A DNA stretch of 64,000 nucleotides. It comes from Perkinsus olseni (lineage: Eukaryota; Perkinsozoa; Perkinsida; Perkinsidae). The position numbers were made by a program, and so were the translations under genes. Shown piece by piece: positions 45,401-56,575 of the stretch (its first letter is position 1; every line of letters begins with the position of its first letter). The notes beneath the pieces are model-generated. The model did no database searches. It was not told the origin of the DNA and saw only the letters and a program-made list of their open reading frames with translations. The stretch spans positions 44,201-108,200 of the forward strand of contig JABANP010000147.1 of assembly GCA_013115135.1 (NCBI GenBank). The letters run 5' to 3'.

Positions 45401-46664
45401 TGTGACGGCTCGAGCAGGGGGAGAAAGGAATACTTTTATTACTTCCTTCTGCATTTGCTGCTTCACTAGCATCACTCAATGATAAGAAGTAGCTACAAAT
45501 TGTTGAAGTTGTGGTATACAGATTCATTACACATAAATTAGCGAGGCAATTGCATGCATCATTGTGTTGTAGTTGTGTACATCGTAAGGGCGCATGTAGG
45601 GAAGTACCCCATGATGATATCATTATTAGGATAATAGTATACATCATCAATAGCTACAGATATCGCACGCAACTTGGCAAAGGTAGTATCATCATAATAA
45701 CCTATGATGACAACAACAACAATAGTGGTATATGCTTGATGCTACTACTACCTCTGATTAAGGCTAGAAGATACTTCTCATAGTCGACCATATTGGATAC
45801 AACATGCCTGTATTGAACCCTAGACAATAAGTCTAGTGGTGCTGTCTTCTGTGAGGTTCTACATCCAACCAAAGATACTCCGGCACACATGGAGATGCAG
45901 TGGTAGGCCTCCATAAACTAGCAAGTGATGATACAGACATCCATCACCCTCTACTACCGCACTACTGCTGAAGTAGTGTTATCATTACCCTTGGGCACAG
46001 TCACAGCCTGGGGATGTTCTGCTACTCCGGACTCCCACGGTATTTGTCCACAATGATATGATGATGGAATGGTATGAGCAGGGTGACATAGGAATGATGG
46101 AGGGGTGGTGTGGTTGGGCCGCAGAGTAGTTAGTTAATAATGATGATTCAGGATCGGTGCATCTGGTAATGCTGATTACTATTATTATTACCGATACTAA
46201 TAACACATGTATTACTACCTGCAGGTATTACCGTCCGATCCTAGTACTACCCCGTCCGCGGCTGGACATGTATAACATGCTGTTTGATAGATATTGGGGA
46301 CTGTGCCATTGGGACATGGTCTACAACTACTGCTGCACGTATTTGATAGACATCTATAGTGGTTACGATGATAATGATATTGATGTAGTTGTGGTACCTT
46401 ATATGACCGGCTGGGCATACACATGATGTTGCTTGATATGATGGACTTGTTGTTGTTGCTGTTGTTGTGGTACTATTATTGTACAGTGATGGATGAGGGC
46501 ATGGTGTACATTGTAGGGATGTAGTATGGAAAGCCTTGCCCTATGGTCGAACATGATGTTGGATCCTTCAATGGTATGATGTATCCTGATGGTGTATGAT
46601 GAAGGATTCCTGTTGATAGTAGGAGGAGGAGGAGCATATGATGTGATATGCTCATCATGATCAT
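42482..46664 (-). CDS. TMEM67: Meckelin / TMEM67, ciliary transition-zone membrane protein
   Basis: Signal peptide MIMMSISHHMLLLLLLSTGI. Cys-rich ectodomain: GKAFHTTSLQCTPCPHPS, RCLSNTCSSSCRPCPNGTVP, ACYTCPAADGVVLGSDGNTC and ACNCLANLCVMNLYTTTS, the last matching meckelin's CQALxNMCVMNM. Then CTTPLFYELYIQYDHND, RYYLCDTTNEAIVRIAAITR, and membrane helices (YWIPIIALFIPWTTISLIIA; FILVQTFLTSILLSHTAFFM; FVPPPPGSAHYRSFDALLIY). Conserved VSAWRMLFIGNELNERSTYP follows VSKVFVFLFWTENKDY, then FGDTLGDFVDVCSLANISVL and GWYIHGKAPSGKADCNATQL, aligning with human VSIWRTYFVANEWNE and FVDLCSMSNISVF. Known: part of the MKS complex at the base of cilia. Its presence fits an organism with flagellated spores. The 3' exons below 42750 are tentative. 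Confidence 0.88.
45808..45862 (-). other. Meckelin intron with sense tRNA T-arm-like end
   Basis: A 55-nt minus-strand candidate intron (GTAGAA donor, AATACAG acceptor) in the ectodomain. On the minus strand it ends CTAGACTTATTGTC, TAGGG, TTCAATACAG, with the 3' splice site directly after the T-loop. The CTAGAC/GTCTAG repeat could form a hairpin. Homology is weak at this point of meckelin, so the intron limits are less sure than for the others. Confidence 0.45.
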
Positions 46665-46767
46665 AATAAGGGTAGTACTGGTAGTAGGCCTATATTAATT
46701 AACTAGTAAATAAAGAGGATGATGGCGGTGGTGTAATAATTGGTATTGAACAACATTGGTAGGCATG

Positions 46768-47424
46768 TCAGACATGGTGCCCTTGTTTAATAAAGGATGA
46801 GAGTATTATCATAGCCTTATCTCTTGTATCATTAGATGATGTATTATCAATCACTGCATTAAGTGCTGTAATAATCATATTATCATGCGATGGTGATGGT
46901 CCATCACTACTAGAAGATACTACCAACGATTGTAGTGTATCCAGCAATACTGGTAGTATCCTCCTATCACTACTCCTGTTCTTGTCATGGCCCTGCATAA
47001 TACTAGTATGCATCAGGTGACACATGCTCGTTTACCTCCTGTCGACTATTAGTCCTCCCCATATGATCCCTCCTTTCATCAAGTTTATTATTTTGCATTA
47101 TTATCTTATCCTCTAAGCTCCATGGATACCCTCCTCACCTCCTCTTTGTGTATGGATAGATCATGCACCCTGCTACATAGTCTATGCCATACCTGAGGGG
47201 TATGATGATGATGATGATGACCCAAGTAACATGCTCATCAACATGCTCATCATTACCTCTTCCATACTGCCTCTACCCGGACCATCAGTCGGTAATGGTG
47301 ATGGGGTTCTACGTCTATTACTGCTGGTAGTAGCCATTAGTGGGGCAGCGGAAGAGCTAGGCATCATCATCATCACGTGGGACCTTAATAACTGTACTAC
47401 TGTGTACCAGGCTGGACAACACAA
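46768..47424 (-). CDS. Unknown minus-strand exons
   Basis: Two open stretches: SSNRRRTPSPLPTDGPGRGS with MEEVMMSMLMSMLLGSS, and RSSDRRILPVLLDTLQSLVV with IITALNAVIDNTSSNDTRDK ending HHV. The second looks like an armadillo/HEAT-type helix. Whether they belong to one gene is not clear. Confidence 0.3.
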
Positions 47425-47739
47425 TGGTCAGTCTACTATTAACAACTGTTCTATGTAACATGCTACCACGCGATGATGATGATGATGACTGATGATAGTA
47501 GTGATGGTATTGGGTGGATATCATCTTGTGGAGACGTAGGGAGCACCGACTAATTTACCTGATAGTACCACAACAGCAGTAAAAGCAGTAGAAGTAGTGG
47601 TGATACCTCCATAATACGCACTAGTAGGGGCCATGACCATACTAAGTATCGCGGATAATGACATTATGACCAGGAATGAGGTAAGAACACTCGATGTTGA
47701 TGATACTAATGCCGCACCGTCATCATTAAAGCATTCTGC

Positions 47740-48878
47740 TGATTGTAACTAATAAGTACTATTAGGAAGGCTAGCCCGATGGTGATGGTGATGATAATTA
47801 TTACATCAGACATGAACTGATCAGCCCCGGACCCTAATACAACTCCGAATGCTACCTATCATCATGACGACTCTATGCATGATCATGGCTGTTGCTGTTG
47901 TTGCTGCTGCCTACCCATTTGATACAACTTGACGATAAATTGATAAAACTCTTGAGAATGACTGAGTCCGGCGTAGCTACGAATATAACCTGATAGGCAG
48001 ATTACTCGTAATAATGAGCATTCCTCCTACTCCTAGTATTACCATATCAATAATATCTAATATAAGGGCCAAGCCCGCCAGTACAAAGGCAGCCAAGGTC
48101 ATATTCTCGATTAGCTTATGATCAATACATACCTGATGAGTATGATGATGATAATACATACGACCACCACTACTAGTAGCAGTACGACCTTAGTGCGGCA
48201 TTGACCTGATACATCAGCAAAATCACGACACCATGTGAACGCGGCTTGACACTCTTCTTCAGTCTTCATAGCTGCTGTTGTCTCGGTGGTGAGCATGACT
48301 GGCTCTACTGTTGTAATACTACTACTCGGATAGTTATTATCTAATAGGAATAGTAATCATTACATCATGTATAAACATTACTGTTGTTATGCCCCAATAT
48401 TGATGCTATCCCTGGACACCCTCCACACCTTGATACCCCATCTTTACATAATAACCCTACTACTGGGGAAATCTCACATACATACCTATCAATAACACTA
48501 CCAACAACACCAGCAACAGCAGTGAGGGTTAGTACTACCCAGTAGGGCAGCAACGATCCCAACATTTATCAATAATTGTATTATCACATTCACTCAGAGT
48601 ATGCCTTACACAAGGTAAGTATCTGTCATAAGAATGCTCTTGTTAATATGATGATGATATTATCATATATTACTTGGATGTCAACTCCCCTTTAAAATTA
48701 TCACTCAAATCGGTTAAGAACGCTTGGAACAATATAAGTGCAATGAAGCTGCCAATGGCCGTAGCAAATGTTGTCACCGTCAAAGTAACCTAATAATCAT
48801 GACCATGATGATAATGAGTGATGATAATAATGATGAGCCGTACCTGGAATATGGCCCTCCTTGTTGTTCTACTGTCAT
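47740..48878 (-). CDS. Multi-pass membrane protein, possibly tetraspanin-like
   Basis: From the start MTVEQQGGPYSR the exons read VTLTVTTFATAIGSFIALIL (first membrane segment), FQAFLTDLSDNFKGELTSK, YWVVLTLTAVAGVVGSVIDR with YVCEISPVVGLLCKDGVSRC, EECQAAFTWCRDFADVSGQC, a very hydrophobic VVLLLVVVVVCIIIIILIRY, ENMTLAAFVLAGLALILDII and a last IIIITITIGLAFLIVLIS. Several extracellular cysteines lie between segments 1 and 4. Tetraspanins have four membrane segments and a Cys-rich loop, but a CCG motif is missing, so the family call is open. Both gene ends are approximate. Confidence 0.4.
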
Positions 48879-49447
48879 ACTTTACCATGATGATGATGAT
48901 GCGATGACCATGCGATGATGACTACTAACAACACAATAATGATGCTTTCTTCGTGCATACCATTTAGCGCTCGCCCAGTAATTAATGACTGTCAACGCGT
49001 TGCATGATGATTGATAATAGCAGGAAACGATTGGGTAACAGGCAGTAATGGAACGATTATTATAGCACAACAACAATAGGGATGATGAGGACTGTTGTTG
49101 ATGCTGTTGTTATAATACTATTACGGTTGATGATGATTATTGTTATAGGTAGGATGTGAACTACTGCTACTATTAGTAATAATAAGCTACAACTTGTTGT
49201 TAGTCATTATAATGATGATGATGATGATGCAATAGTAGTGATAGTTAATACGTTACTGGATATACCATAATGAGGGGGGAGGATGATGGGGCTATGTCTT
49301 GCCAGTGGTAGATGATGATGATAAGACATCATAATGCATAAATACATGTCAACTTATATTGTGTATCATTAGGTAAACTGTTCCATAACCTGAACAATAC
49401 CCAACAATACCACTACCTTTGTTATCATCGTCATCATCATCGTTCTA
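48879..49447. other. AT-rich intergenic region with ATG/CAT repeats
   Basis: Lies between the transportin 3' end and the start of the membrane-protein gene. A GCGCTCGCCC word at about 48967 also occurs at 31411, 37869 and in both transposon ends. Confidence 0.4.
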
Positions 49448-52400
49448 CTACCTATCCCAATCATCCTTGGATAATGCTGATTTATAACCATGTACCAATT
49501 GATGACACATCTGTATAGCATCATGTACATCAGTCGTAGTTGGTGAGGGTGGTGGAGGGGGGTACAATGATGCTGCTACTGATAGTATACCAGATAGTCG
49601 ATCTGGTGCCATGGCACATGAAGGGTTAGCCTGTAATGCTAGACATATACCATGTATAGCATGCGCCTTCTCTGTATCATTCCTCATCTGAGATGCAGCT
49701 ACACACCATGGTAGGATAGCTGATGGTAATGCATTATGTCCAATCTCATCGGGGCATACCTAACACGACTGTCCTTATCATACCAGATTGCTACTACTAC
49801 CAAAGCTAGCCTTCCAAAAGTGATGGCAGCATTCTGCATCAATAGTGGTCGTTGTAGGTGCCCAGTCTCCAATATTGATGTTAGTTTACTCGATATCACA
49901 TTAGCGTACCTTCAACAATACATCAATACAGCAGCATTACTGACTCATCATAATCATTACGGTTTGATATCGAAATCCTTGACATCATTGTTAGCAGCTG
50001 CTATTGCGACACAGATCTCCCCAATAGCCCATATAGCATTATTGCATGTACTGTAAGATGCATTATCCATGTACTGAATACTGGCTGGTAATACCATTGA
50101 TAGATGTGGTGCTACTAGAATCATACAATACCTAAGGCGTTGAACCTGATGACTAATAGGGGATACCAGTTGTTACCTCGATAAATCGCCTAATAATGCA
50201 TAGACAGGTTGAGTAACTTGTGATGGTATACTAACTGATGACCTCACTGTTGTTGATTGTATAAGACGTACAACTATTGGTACAACACCTGAGAACAACC
50301 ACAATAACCAACATCACCACCACCCTACTACATGATGATGATGATGATGCTAATACTACCACTCAATATCTGTGATGCGTGTAAACCCTCAGCGACAGCA
50401 GATAGACAATCCAATGCTGCAGCTACGATATCAGCATCAACTCCAGTATCATCATCAACGGCATCTGATAGGAAAAATACTCTACTATACCGTATTGCAT
50501 GTACAAGCCATTCAAGGGCAACGCTATCGCTACTCTGTTGTTGTTGGTCATGCTGAGGTAATTGTATATATTGGAGATAACCTTGTATTATACGTCCACA
50601 ACGGTTAACAACCTGAGTGATGTTGTAACGACGAGGAGGAGGAGGAGGAGCATCATCGTGTTGTTATTCTCACCATTGTGACACCGTCTTGACCTAGTTT
50701 ACATGCTAGTTCGGGTGACCATAGTATTGGTGTCAATGCTTCTAGGAGAGATATTAAACATTTATCGTTATCATTATTAACCTAATGATGATAAGAATAT
50801 TATCCAACAACAGCGTACAGCCTACGTCTCGCCTACTACCATTGTCAACCTCTGTACCATGGTAGGAATCAACTCCATACCCATTGATGGTATCTTTGAT
50901 AATACATCAGCACCAACAGCCCCGACTAAAGTTCCAATAGCATCCAATAGTATAAGTAGATTCTTATATTGGTAACTGATAATAATAACAACAAGTGTAC
51001 GTATTGATGATACTACTACTAGTAGTAGTGGATTGGTTGTTGTTATTATTACAATCTAATGGCTATCTTGAAAACCTGTATTATTTTATTAATAAGATCT
51101 TCATCTTCCCTAATACGATGACCACTCTCCTCAATTAGCCCAGCCAAGGCTGATATGGCAGCCTCTTGTACTCGTTTATTCTTGTCAACACATCTGCACA
51201 GTATATGGTATTATCCCCTACCAGCAACAGCATGATGATGATGATCACCTCTGTAATATAGCAGTAGTAGCTGATTTAAGTGCAGTGATGTCCTGCTGTG
51301 CTGCCAGCCATCGGGCAAACCTTCCTAATGCCCAACAACCAATAGAACGTAATAGTGGTTGATTAGATTGAGTTGTCTGATGAATAACAACAACAAGAGG
51401 ATGATGATGATGATGAGCGGCACCAGCATTATCGTTATTATTACCTGTATCAATAGTGGTAACAATGTATCCATATGTCGACCCAAACCACTCTCACAAC
51501 CATGTGCAATAGCTCCTACTGCTAGGACTGATGCTTCTTGTTGTTGCCAATCTAACAACAACATCACGTAGCACGGGTGACCGATTTTTGCGATGAAGTG
51601 TCTAATAAAGACGCAGAAAATTGAGAATGTCATATGATAGAGAATTTCATGTAGATTCAGAATCTGTAATTATTTCTGTTTTATTATTCTGCAATTGATG
51701 ACAAAAATCGATCGCGCGTTTTTCGCGCGTCGCGCTCGCCCTGCAGCGCCCCATATCGGACAAATTGACAAGTCTAAAACCCCAAGCTCTCAGGAAATCA
51801 AATTCTATGGCATAGAAGAGTGAGAATAAAAGTTAATCAAGAGTATTAGAAGATGACTCGTAAGAGTCAACATCTGAACTATCCTCATTAGAGGACGCAG
51901 AGTTCCAATCAACCACTGGAGGCAACCGAGAAGAGCTGGAGCCTCCACTAGAAGAGTTATTACTAGCTTTTTCACTAGAGCTCTTCGACTCGCTTCCCTC
52001 CGTCGACACCCTGGAGGCCTCGTCCCACTGGAGATTCCAGTTGTAAGAGACCACGCAGTCCACCAGACGCTCGCGGAACACCTCGTTGTCGGGGTTAGCT
52101 TTGAACCTCAGGTTCCATACTCGTTGTAATCGTGCATGGAGTGATTCACCGGATTGTTCAGAGGAAAGGCCGAGGCCAGCATCCGGAACAGTTTCGTACC
52201 GCTCAAGGTACTCTTCGACATGACTGCAGAGTACATGGACCTTCAGAGTGTAAGGGAGGCTGGTCGCTTCCCAAGCGGTACGGAACGACGCAATTGCCTG
52301 ACTCCATCCTGGGACTCTCATAAGTCCGAGGCACTTGTCTTTTACCACCTTGAAAGCTTTGAGAGCCTCGACGAACGGCCTTGCCCGCTGTTCAAAAGGT

Positions 52401-55400
52401 ATACGACCCGCTGCAATCTCATCGAGTAAGCGGGAACAACCGTTTCCTTCGAACGCTCCGTCGAAGTAGACCGAACGCCTTATATTGTACTTGACCAAGG
52501 CCTTACAGTGACGAGCATGAAGCGAGTTTGAAGCTCCTGATGTCTCCGTGGGACGGGCTTTATCGTATAGCTTGTTGACTATACCGAGCAGGAGGTGCAG
52601 TGGGGATAGGGATAGAAACTCCAGAGGCGAATTCACCCATTGAATCACCGGTTGAGCCACGACATTATGGGAAGCGCTCTCCAGATCCTTCATATGCTGC
52701 TCCCACGTTCGTGTGGGAGCTGAGCCATCGCAGTCACCCTTACGGTACAGGCAGAATGGGCACGGGTACTTGCATGACGCCATCTGAATTCCTACCATCA
52801 TAGCCGAAACCTTCAAGTCACAGGCAACCTGCTTGGGTATTCCCAGGTGGAACAACGCTTCCACAGAGGAATGACCGAACACCTGTTCGAGGTTCTTCTG
52901 TGTCTCGCTTGCCTGACCCATTCCAATAACGAAGTTCTTCAAGACGCTGTTAGGACTAGGCATATACCGAGAGCCTTCTTCCATAGTGGTGATGTTGATG
53001 GAAAGCTTCAGGAACTGCTGGCCTCCATCAAATTGAAGTTTCAGGCGTGTTATACGATGGGCTTCTCCACCAGTGACGATGTTGAGAAGGGCATTGATGT
53101 CGGTACAGAAGACAAAGGGCGTTGATGTAGCTTCAGAGTGACGATCCGTCTGCAGTGGAAGAGCCTCAGACCGGAAGAGAGGCCCAAAGACATCCCATTT
53201 TTCATCCAAGGCCTTCTTCAGCCCACCTTCTGGAAAATACACCCCATCCCGTCTCAGGATCTTGCAAAGCTCCCGAGCACTTCGCATACCAAGCCCCAAG
53301 TGCCCTAGACGCAGCAGGTCTCGTGCTGATTCCCTGCTCAGCACCACACCAGTCTCTTCTCCTCCATAAGAGAATGACGATACCCCAAGGTAGTGGTGAG
53401 AATCCAAACTCACTCCAGAGGGCAAAGGGCTCTCATGGCCACTCTCAGTAGATTCCCTGAAGCGCTCCTCAAGCCTCTGAGCTACGAGCGTATCTGTGTA
53501 ACCTCTAGCAGCAACCCTCTCAGCGAACTTCACACCAGCTCTACGTGGGCGTTTCACTGTCCTGGCGCATTCACGATCATCATGATCTTCAACAGGGTTC
53601 CCGCATCGCGAGCAGACCCCTTTCGGGGGAGACGCCGTTGATGGCCTTCCAGGTCCCGGAGCATTCGACTGCGCCTTCTTAACGAAGTTAGGGACAAGCG
53701 CGGAAGCAACGCTACACACCTTGCAGCGATCGGCCTCAGAGCAGATCGCCGCCTGACGGGTTGATACCGGATCGTAGTCCATGAGGAGAGCATCATAATA
53801 GTGCCGCTTCTCCTCATTCCACTTCTCGACGTCCATTGCACCAGTGCTCATCTTGGCCAAGCGAGTACGACACGCATTACACAGTACCTTCGGTAGCCTC
53901 AGGTTGGTTACCTCGGCTTTGAAGTCAACCTGGTAGAATTTTAGAGCTCGCTGACAGACCTCCTGCGTGGGAGGGTTGGCCGTTGTACCCCTCTTAGGTA
54001 AAGTGAGCCTAGCGAAGCAGAAACGACATACAACATACAGGTGTCGTAAGTGGTTCTCGTCAACAGTGGCAGCGACCTCCGGTGGGATGGTTAGATTCTT
54101 CTCGGACTTGGGCATTAGTATTTTCTGAAACCTACTACGCTACTATGTTACTCATTGGCTCTATACATCTCCGCGCTAGTTCTGTTCCATATTCACTCAT
54201 TATTTGGAGATTGCTCTCCCATGGTCTCTAGCTTGATTGGTTGGTGGTTCGCTAGCAAGTCGACTCTTCCGTTTGATGAGCATGCCTAGATTGCGCCCAA
54301 GTAGCTAGCGCATTCCAGATGTGGGTGCTGCAATGTGTACCGGGATAGGGGGCGACAGTGCTTGACTCATCTACGCGTCTGTGACGTACTATAGCTACGT
54401 ATTTTGGCTAGTCCTGCATCTCTATATAATATATCTGTACGCGCAGGGCGAGCGCGACGCGCGAAAAACGCGCGATCGATTTTTGTCATCAATTGCAGAA
54501 TAATAAAACAGAAATAATTACAGATTCTGAATCTACATGAAATTCTCTATCATATGACATTCTCAATTTTCTGCGTCTTTATTAGACACTTCATCGCAAA
54601 AATCGGTCACCCGTGGTAGAGGACGGGCGACTAACGGCATGAAGATGGATACATACCTGAAGTATTGGTGAGGCCTTTCTCTATGAGCGGCAGCAGGATG
54701 GGTAATATCTCGTCATTCAGAGCACTCGCTATATTATCCAGACTGATCGATAACAACAGTAATGATCATGATGATGACGTTGATGACGTTGAGCCTGTTG
54801 TTGTTGTTACGCATTGGCAGCAGCCTTCCTCACTGTCCACTCATTACCCCATGTAGACATATTACCCCGTCCACCATGAGCTGATGATGATGATGAGCAG
54901 CAGCATGTGTCATCAAGGCAGCATGATATTAGGATGTTGTTACCTTCCCCTCCGACAGCTCTATCTTCCTCATCACCACTATCATCACTATCATCATTAT
55001 CACCATCTCCTCCTGCGCCACGGGTTGAGCGATCCTATTAATGATGCATTAGTAAGAGGAATCGTAGGTAGTAGTAGCAATACTTGGTGGAATATTGGTG
55101 CTGTATCATGTGGTTCGTCCTGTATATGGGAATCATCCCCTACCAACCCACTCTCCATTGATTCAAAGTCCTCTTTAGCATACACCATATTGGACTAAGA
55201 ATGGATGATGATGATGGTTGTCGTTGTGATAACAATAATTACTACCAGTAATGTTGGTAATATAACCCTGAGACTATCTGGTGATTGTATATTAGCCAAC
55301 CATTGTGTATTAAGACAGACTGCTGGCCAGAACTCTAATGCTTCTCTACGCACTTCCACTGGTGATGATTGACCTGATGAGGTAGCTAGTAGAGGTAGTT

Positions 55401-56575
55401 AATGGAACTAAGTACTACTACTTGATGTAGCCAACATAAACTGCATGATCTGTGGTAGATGAGACTCCAGTAGATCAGGCTGATGATTGGCACAATGCAC
55501 GAAACCGATGCAGACCTCCTTCAAAACTGATTCAGCAACATCATCAGGTATGATCGGGACAAGAGTAAACGGGTATATCGCGTTACCGGAAGGATTATGG
55601 CTTTCAGCGGCCAAAGCACCCAATGAGTTGAAGTATGCTTCCATGTGATGATCTAATCTAGTAGCACCCGGCATGAGTAGAAATGAGCATACAAATAAAT
55701 GTAATATATTGAGGGATAGCGCCCTGTACCTGCTGAATACATAACCGCAGTACTACTACCAGCAGCAGCACTGGTAGTACTGTTGTTATTACTTATCGGG
55801 TGCGGCTGGAGTGGTACAAACTTCCAATAGTTTAGGTATTAGATCTTTATCAGCAAACTCGATGAAAGGGGAAGATATTGCCTAATATCATCACTACACG
55901 ATGACTACGACGATGCTGTTGTTAATGGCATAGACGCTACTACTACTACCGCCTCCCTTTGATGTGATAATAATTGTTGTCTGTATATCTCAACTCCATC
56001 TTCGCATACATACTTGAGTGCTTTGAAAGATCCATCAACAACATCTATCGATGAATCAGCCAGACCATTAGCCAACGTATGCATGCAGTCGGGCCACGAT
56101 CCAACCCCATGTACAGATACTATAGTGGCAATGAGAGTTGATGCTGTTGATCTTACACCGGCATCACTGTCACGTGATGCTTCCAAGATAGCTGATTTTA
56201 TTGATGATGTTATAACCATCTGAAATACGGATTGTAACAAGCATGAATTACATGCATGGTATTATAACCTGTTTATTGGATTGTATAGTATTCTTTAATA
56301 ATAGACCAGCACGTTGTCTTGTATAGGGTGAATGCTCCTTATCTTTTGATGCAAATACTATAACCAAATATCGTGACATTACATCTGGTCCAAGATTATT
56401 AGATAACTCAGTTAGAGTATGCATGACCTGAAGAATGATGATAGTGATAATAATACTGACTAAAGTGTATTACTACCTGTTGTTGTACATTATTATCACT
56501 ACTACTACCATTATCTAATGCATTACTTAATGTTGATAATATATCAGGATTAATCCCTCCTGCTGATGTACTCAT
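49448..56575 (-). CDS. TNPO: Transportin / karyopherin beta-2, interrupted by a transposon
   Basis: N-terminus MSTSAGGINPDILSTLSNAL, then VMHTLTELSNNLGPDVMSRY and SPYTRQRAGLLLKNTIQSNK, matching importin-beta N-terminal repeats. Next MVITSSIKSAILEASRDSDA and LADSSIDVVDGSFKALKYVC EDG, as in transportin (SLLDSEDYN...GALQKICEDS). LLLDWQQQEASVLAVGAIAH aligns with transportin [20 protein letters not shown]. The C-terminus has RPLLMQNAAITFGRLA and CHQLVHGYKSALSKDDWDR with the stop at 49448-49450, matching ILHGFKNQVGDENWRRF. Known: nuclear import of RNA-binding proteins. About fifteen introns with many microsatellites. A 3-kb transposon (51572-54615) lies inside an exon, between PVLY and VMLLLDWQQ; both sides are coding. 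Confidence 0.85.
51572..51744 (+). repeat. Left terminal inverted repeat
   Basis: 173 bp, CACGGGTGACC to CTCGCCCTGC. It mirrors 54443-54615. Confidence 0.92.
51833..54115 (-). CDS. Transposase-like protein of the DNA transposon
   Basis: A single uninterrupted 760-codon frame, unlike the intron-rich host genes. The N-terminus has zinc-binding pairs (VCRFCFARLTLP, VLCNACRTRLAKM; DRCKVCS; GVCSRCGNPVEDHDD). The centre carries candidate catalytic acids: LKLQFDGGQQFLKLSINI, then CDLKVSAMMVGIQMASCKYP followed by a CPFC knuckle, and near the C-terminus LGLSSEQSGESLHARLQRVW. SPLHLLLGIVNKLYDKARP and YTLKVHVLCSHVEEYLERYE are further blocks that I recall from repeated, unannotated proteins of cnidarians and nematodes. 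A D-D-E triad is therefore inferred, not shown. The tail is Ser-rich. Start ATG at 54113-54115. Frame and TIRs are intact, so it may be active. Confidence 0.75.
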   Translation of the reverse strand: MPKSEKNLTIPPEVAATVDENHLRHLYVVCRFCFARLTLPKRGTTANPPTQEVCQRALKFYQVDFKAEVTNLRLPKVLCNACRTRLAKMSTGAMDVEKWNEEKRHYYDALLMDYDPVSTRQAAICSEADRCKVCSVASALVPNFVKKAQSNAPGPGRPSTASPPKGVCSRCGNPVEDHDDRECARTVKRPRRAGVKFAERVAARGYTDTLVAQRLEERFRESTESGHESPLPSGVSLDSHHYLGVSSFSYGGEETGVVLSRESARDLLRLGHLGLGMRSARELCKILRRDGVYFPEGGLKKALDEKWDVFGPLFRSEALPLQTDRHSEATSTPFVFCTDINALLNIVTGGEAHRITRLKLQFDGGQQFLKLSINITTMEEGSRYMPSPNSVLKNFVIGMGQASETQKNLEQVFGHSSVEALFHLGIPKQVACDLKVSAMMVGIQMASCKYPCPFCLYRKGDCDGSAPTRTWEQHMKDLESASHNVVAQPVIQWVNSPLEFLSLSPLHLLLGIVNKLYDKARPTETSGASNSLHARHCKALVKYNIRRSVYFDGAFEGNGCSRLLDEIAAGRIPFEQRARPFVEALKAFKVVKDKCLGLMRVPGWSQAIASFRTAWEATSLPYTLKVHVLCSHVEEYLERYETVPDAGLGLSSEQSGESLHARLQRVWNLRFKANPDNEVFRERLVDCVVSYNWNLQWDEASRVSTEGSESKSSSEKASNNSSSGGSSSSRLPPVVDWNSASSNEDSSDVDSYESSSNTLD
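54443..54615 (-). repeat. Right terminal inverted repeat
   Basis: 173 bp, reverse complement of 51572-51744. Read in transportin sense, the other end of the element contains TTTTCTGCGTCTTTATTAG, a good 3' splice-site sequence, 30 nt before the element ends. Confidence 0.92.

Larger units (their letters stand above)
51568..54619. mobile_element. DNA transposon with 173-bp TIRs and a 4-bp target-site duplication
   Basis: The element spans 51572-54615 (3044 bp). Its ends are 173-bp inverted repeats beginning CACGGGTGACCGATTTTTGC. The flanks both read GTAG (51568-51571 and 54616-54619), a 4-bp target-site duplication. One long minus-strand gene lies inside. TIRs appear identical by eye over the whole length, which points to recent insertion. 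It sits in a transportin exon, in the same transcriptional sense. The subterminal part has CGCGCGTTTTTCGCGCG, a hairpin-like palindrome. Superfamily not assigned. Confidence 0.9.

Noticed and set aside
53155..53641. Plus-strand open frames inside the transposon
   Set aside because: They lie antisense to the intact 760-codon frame and show no domain.
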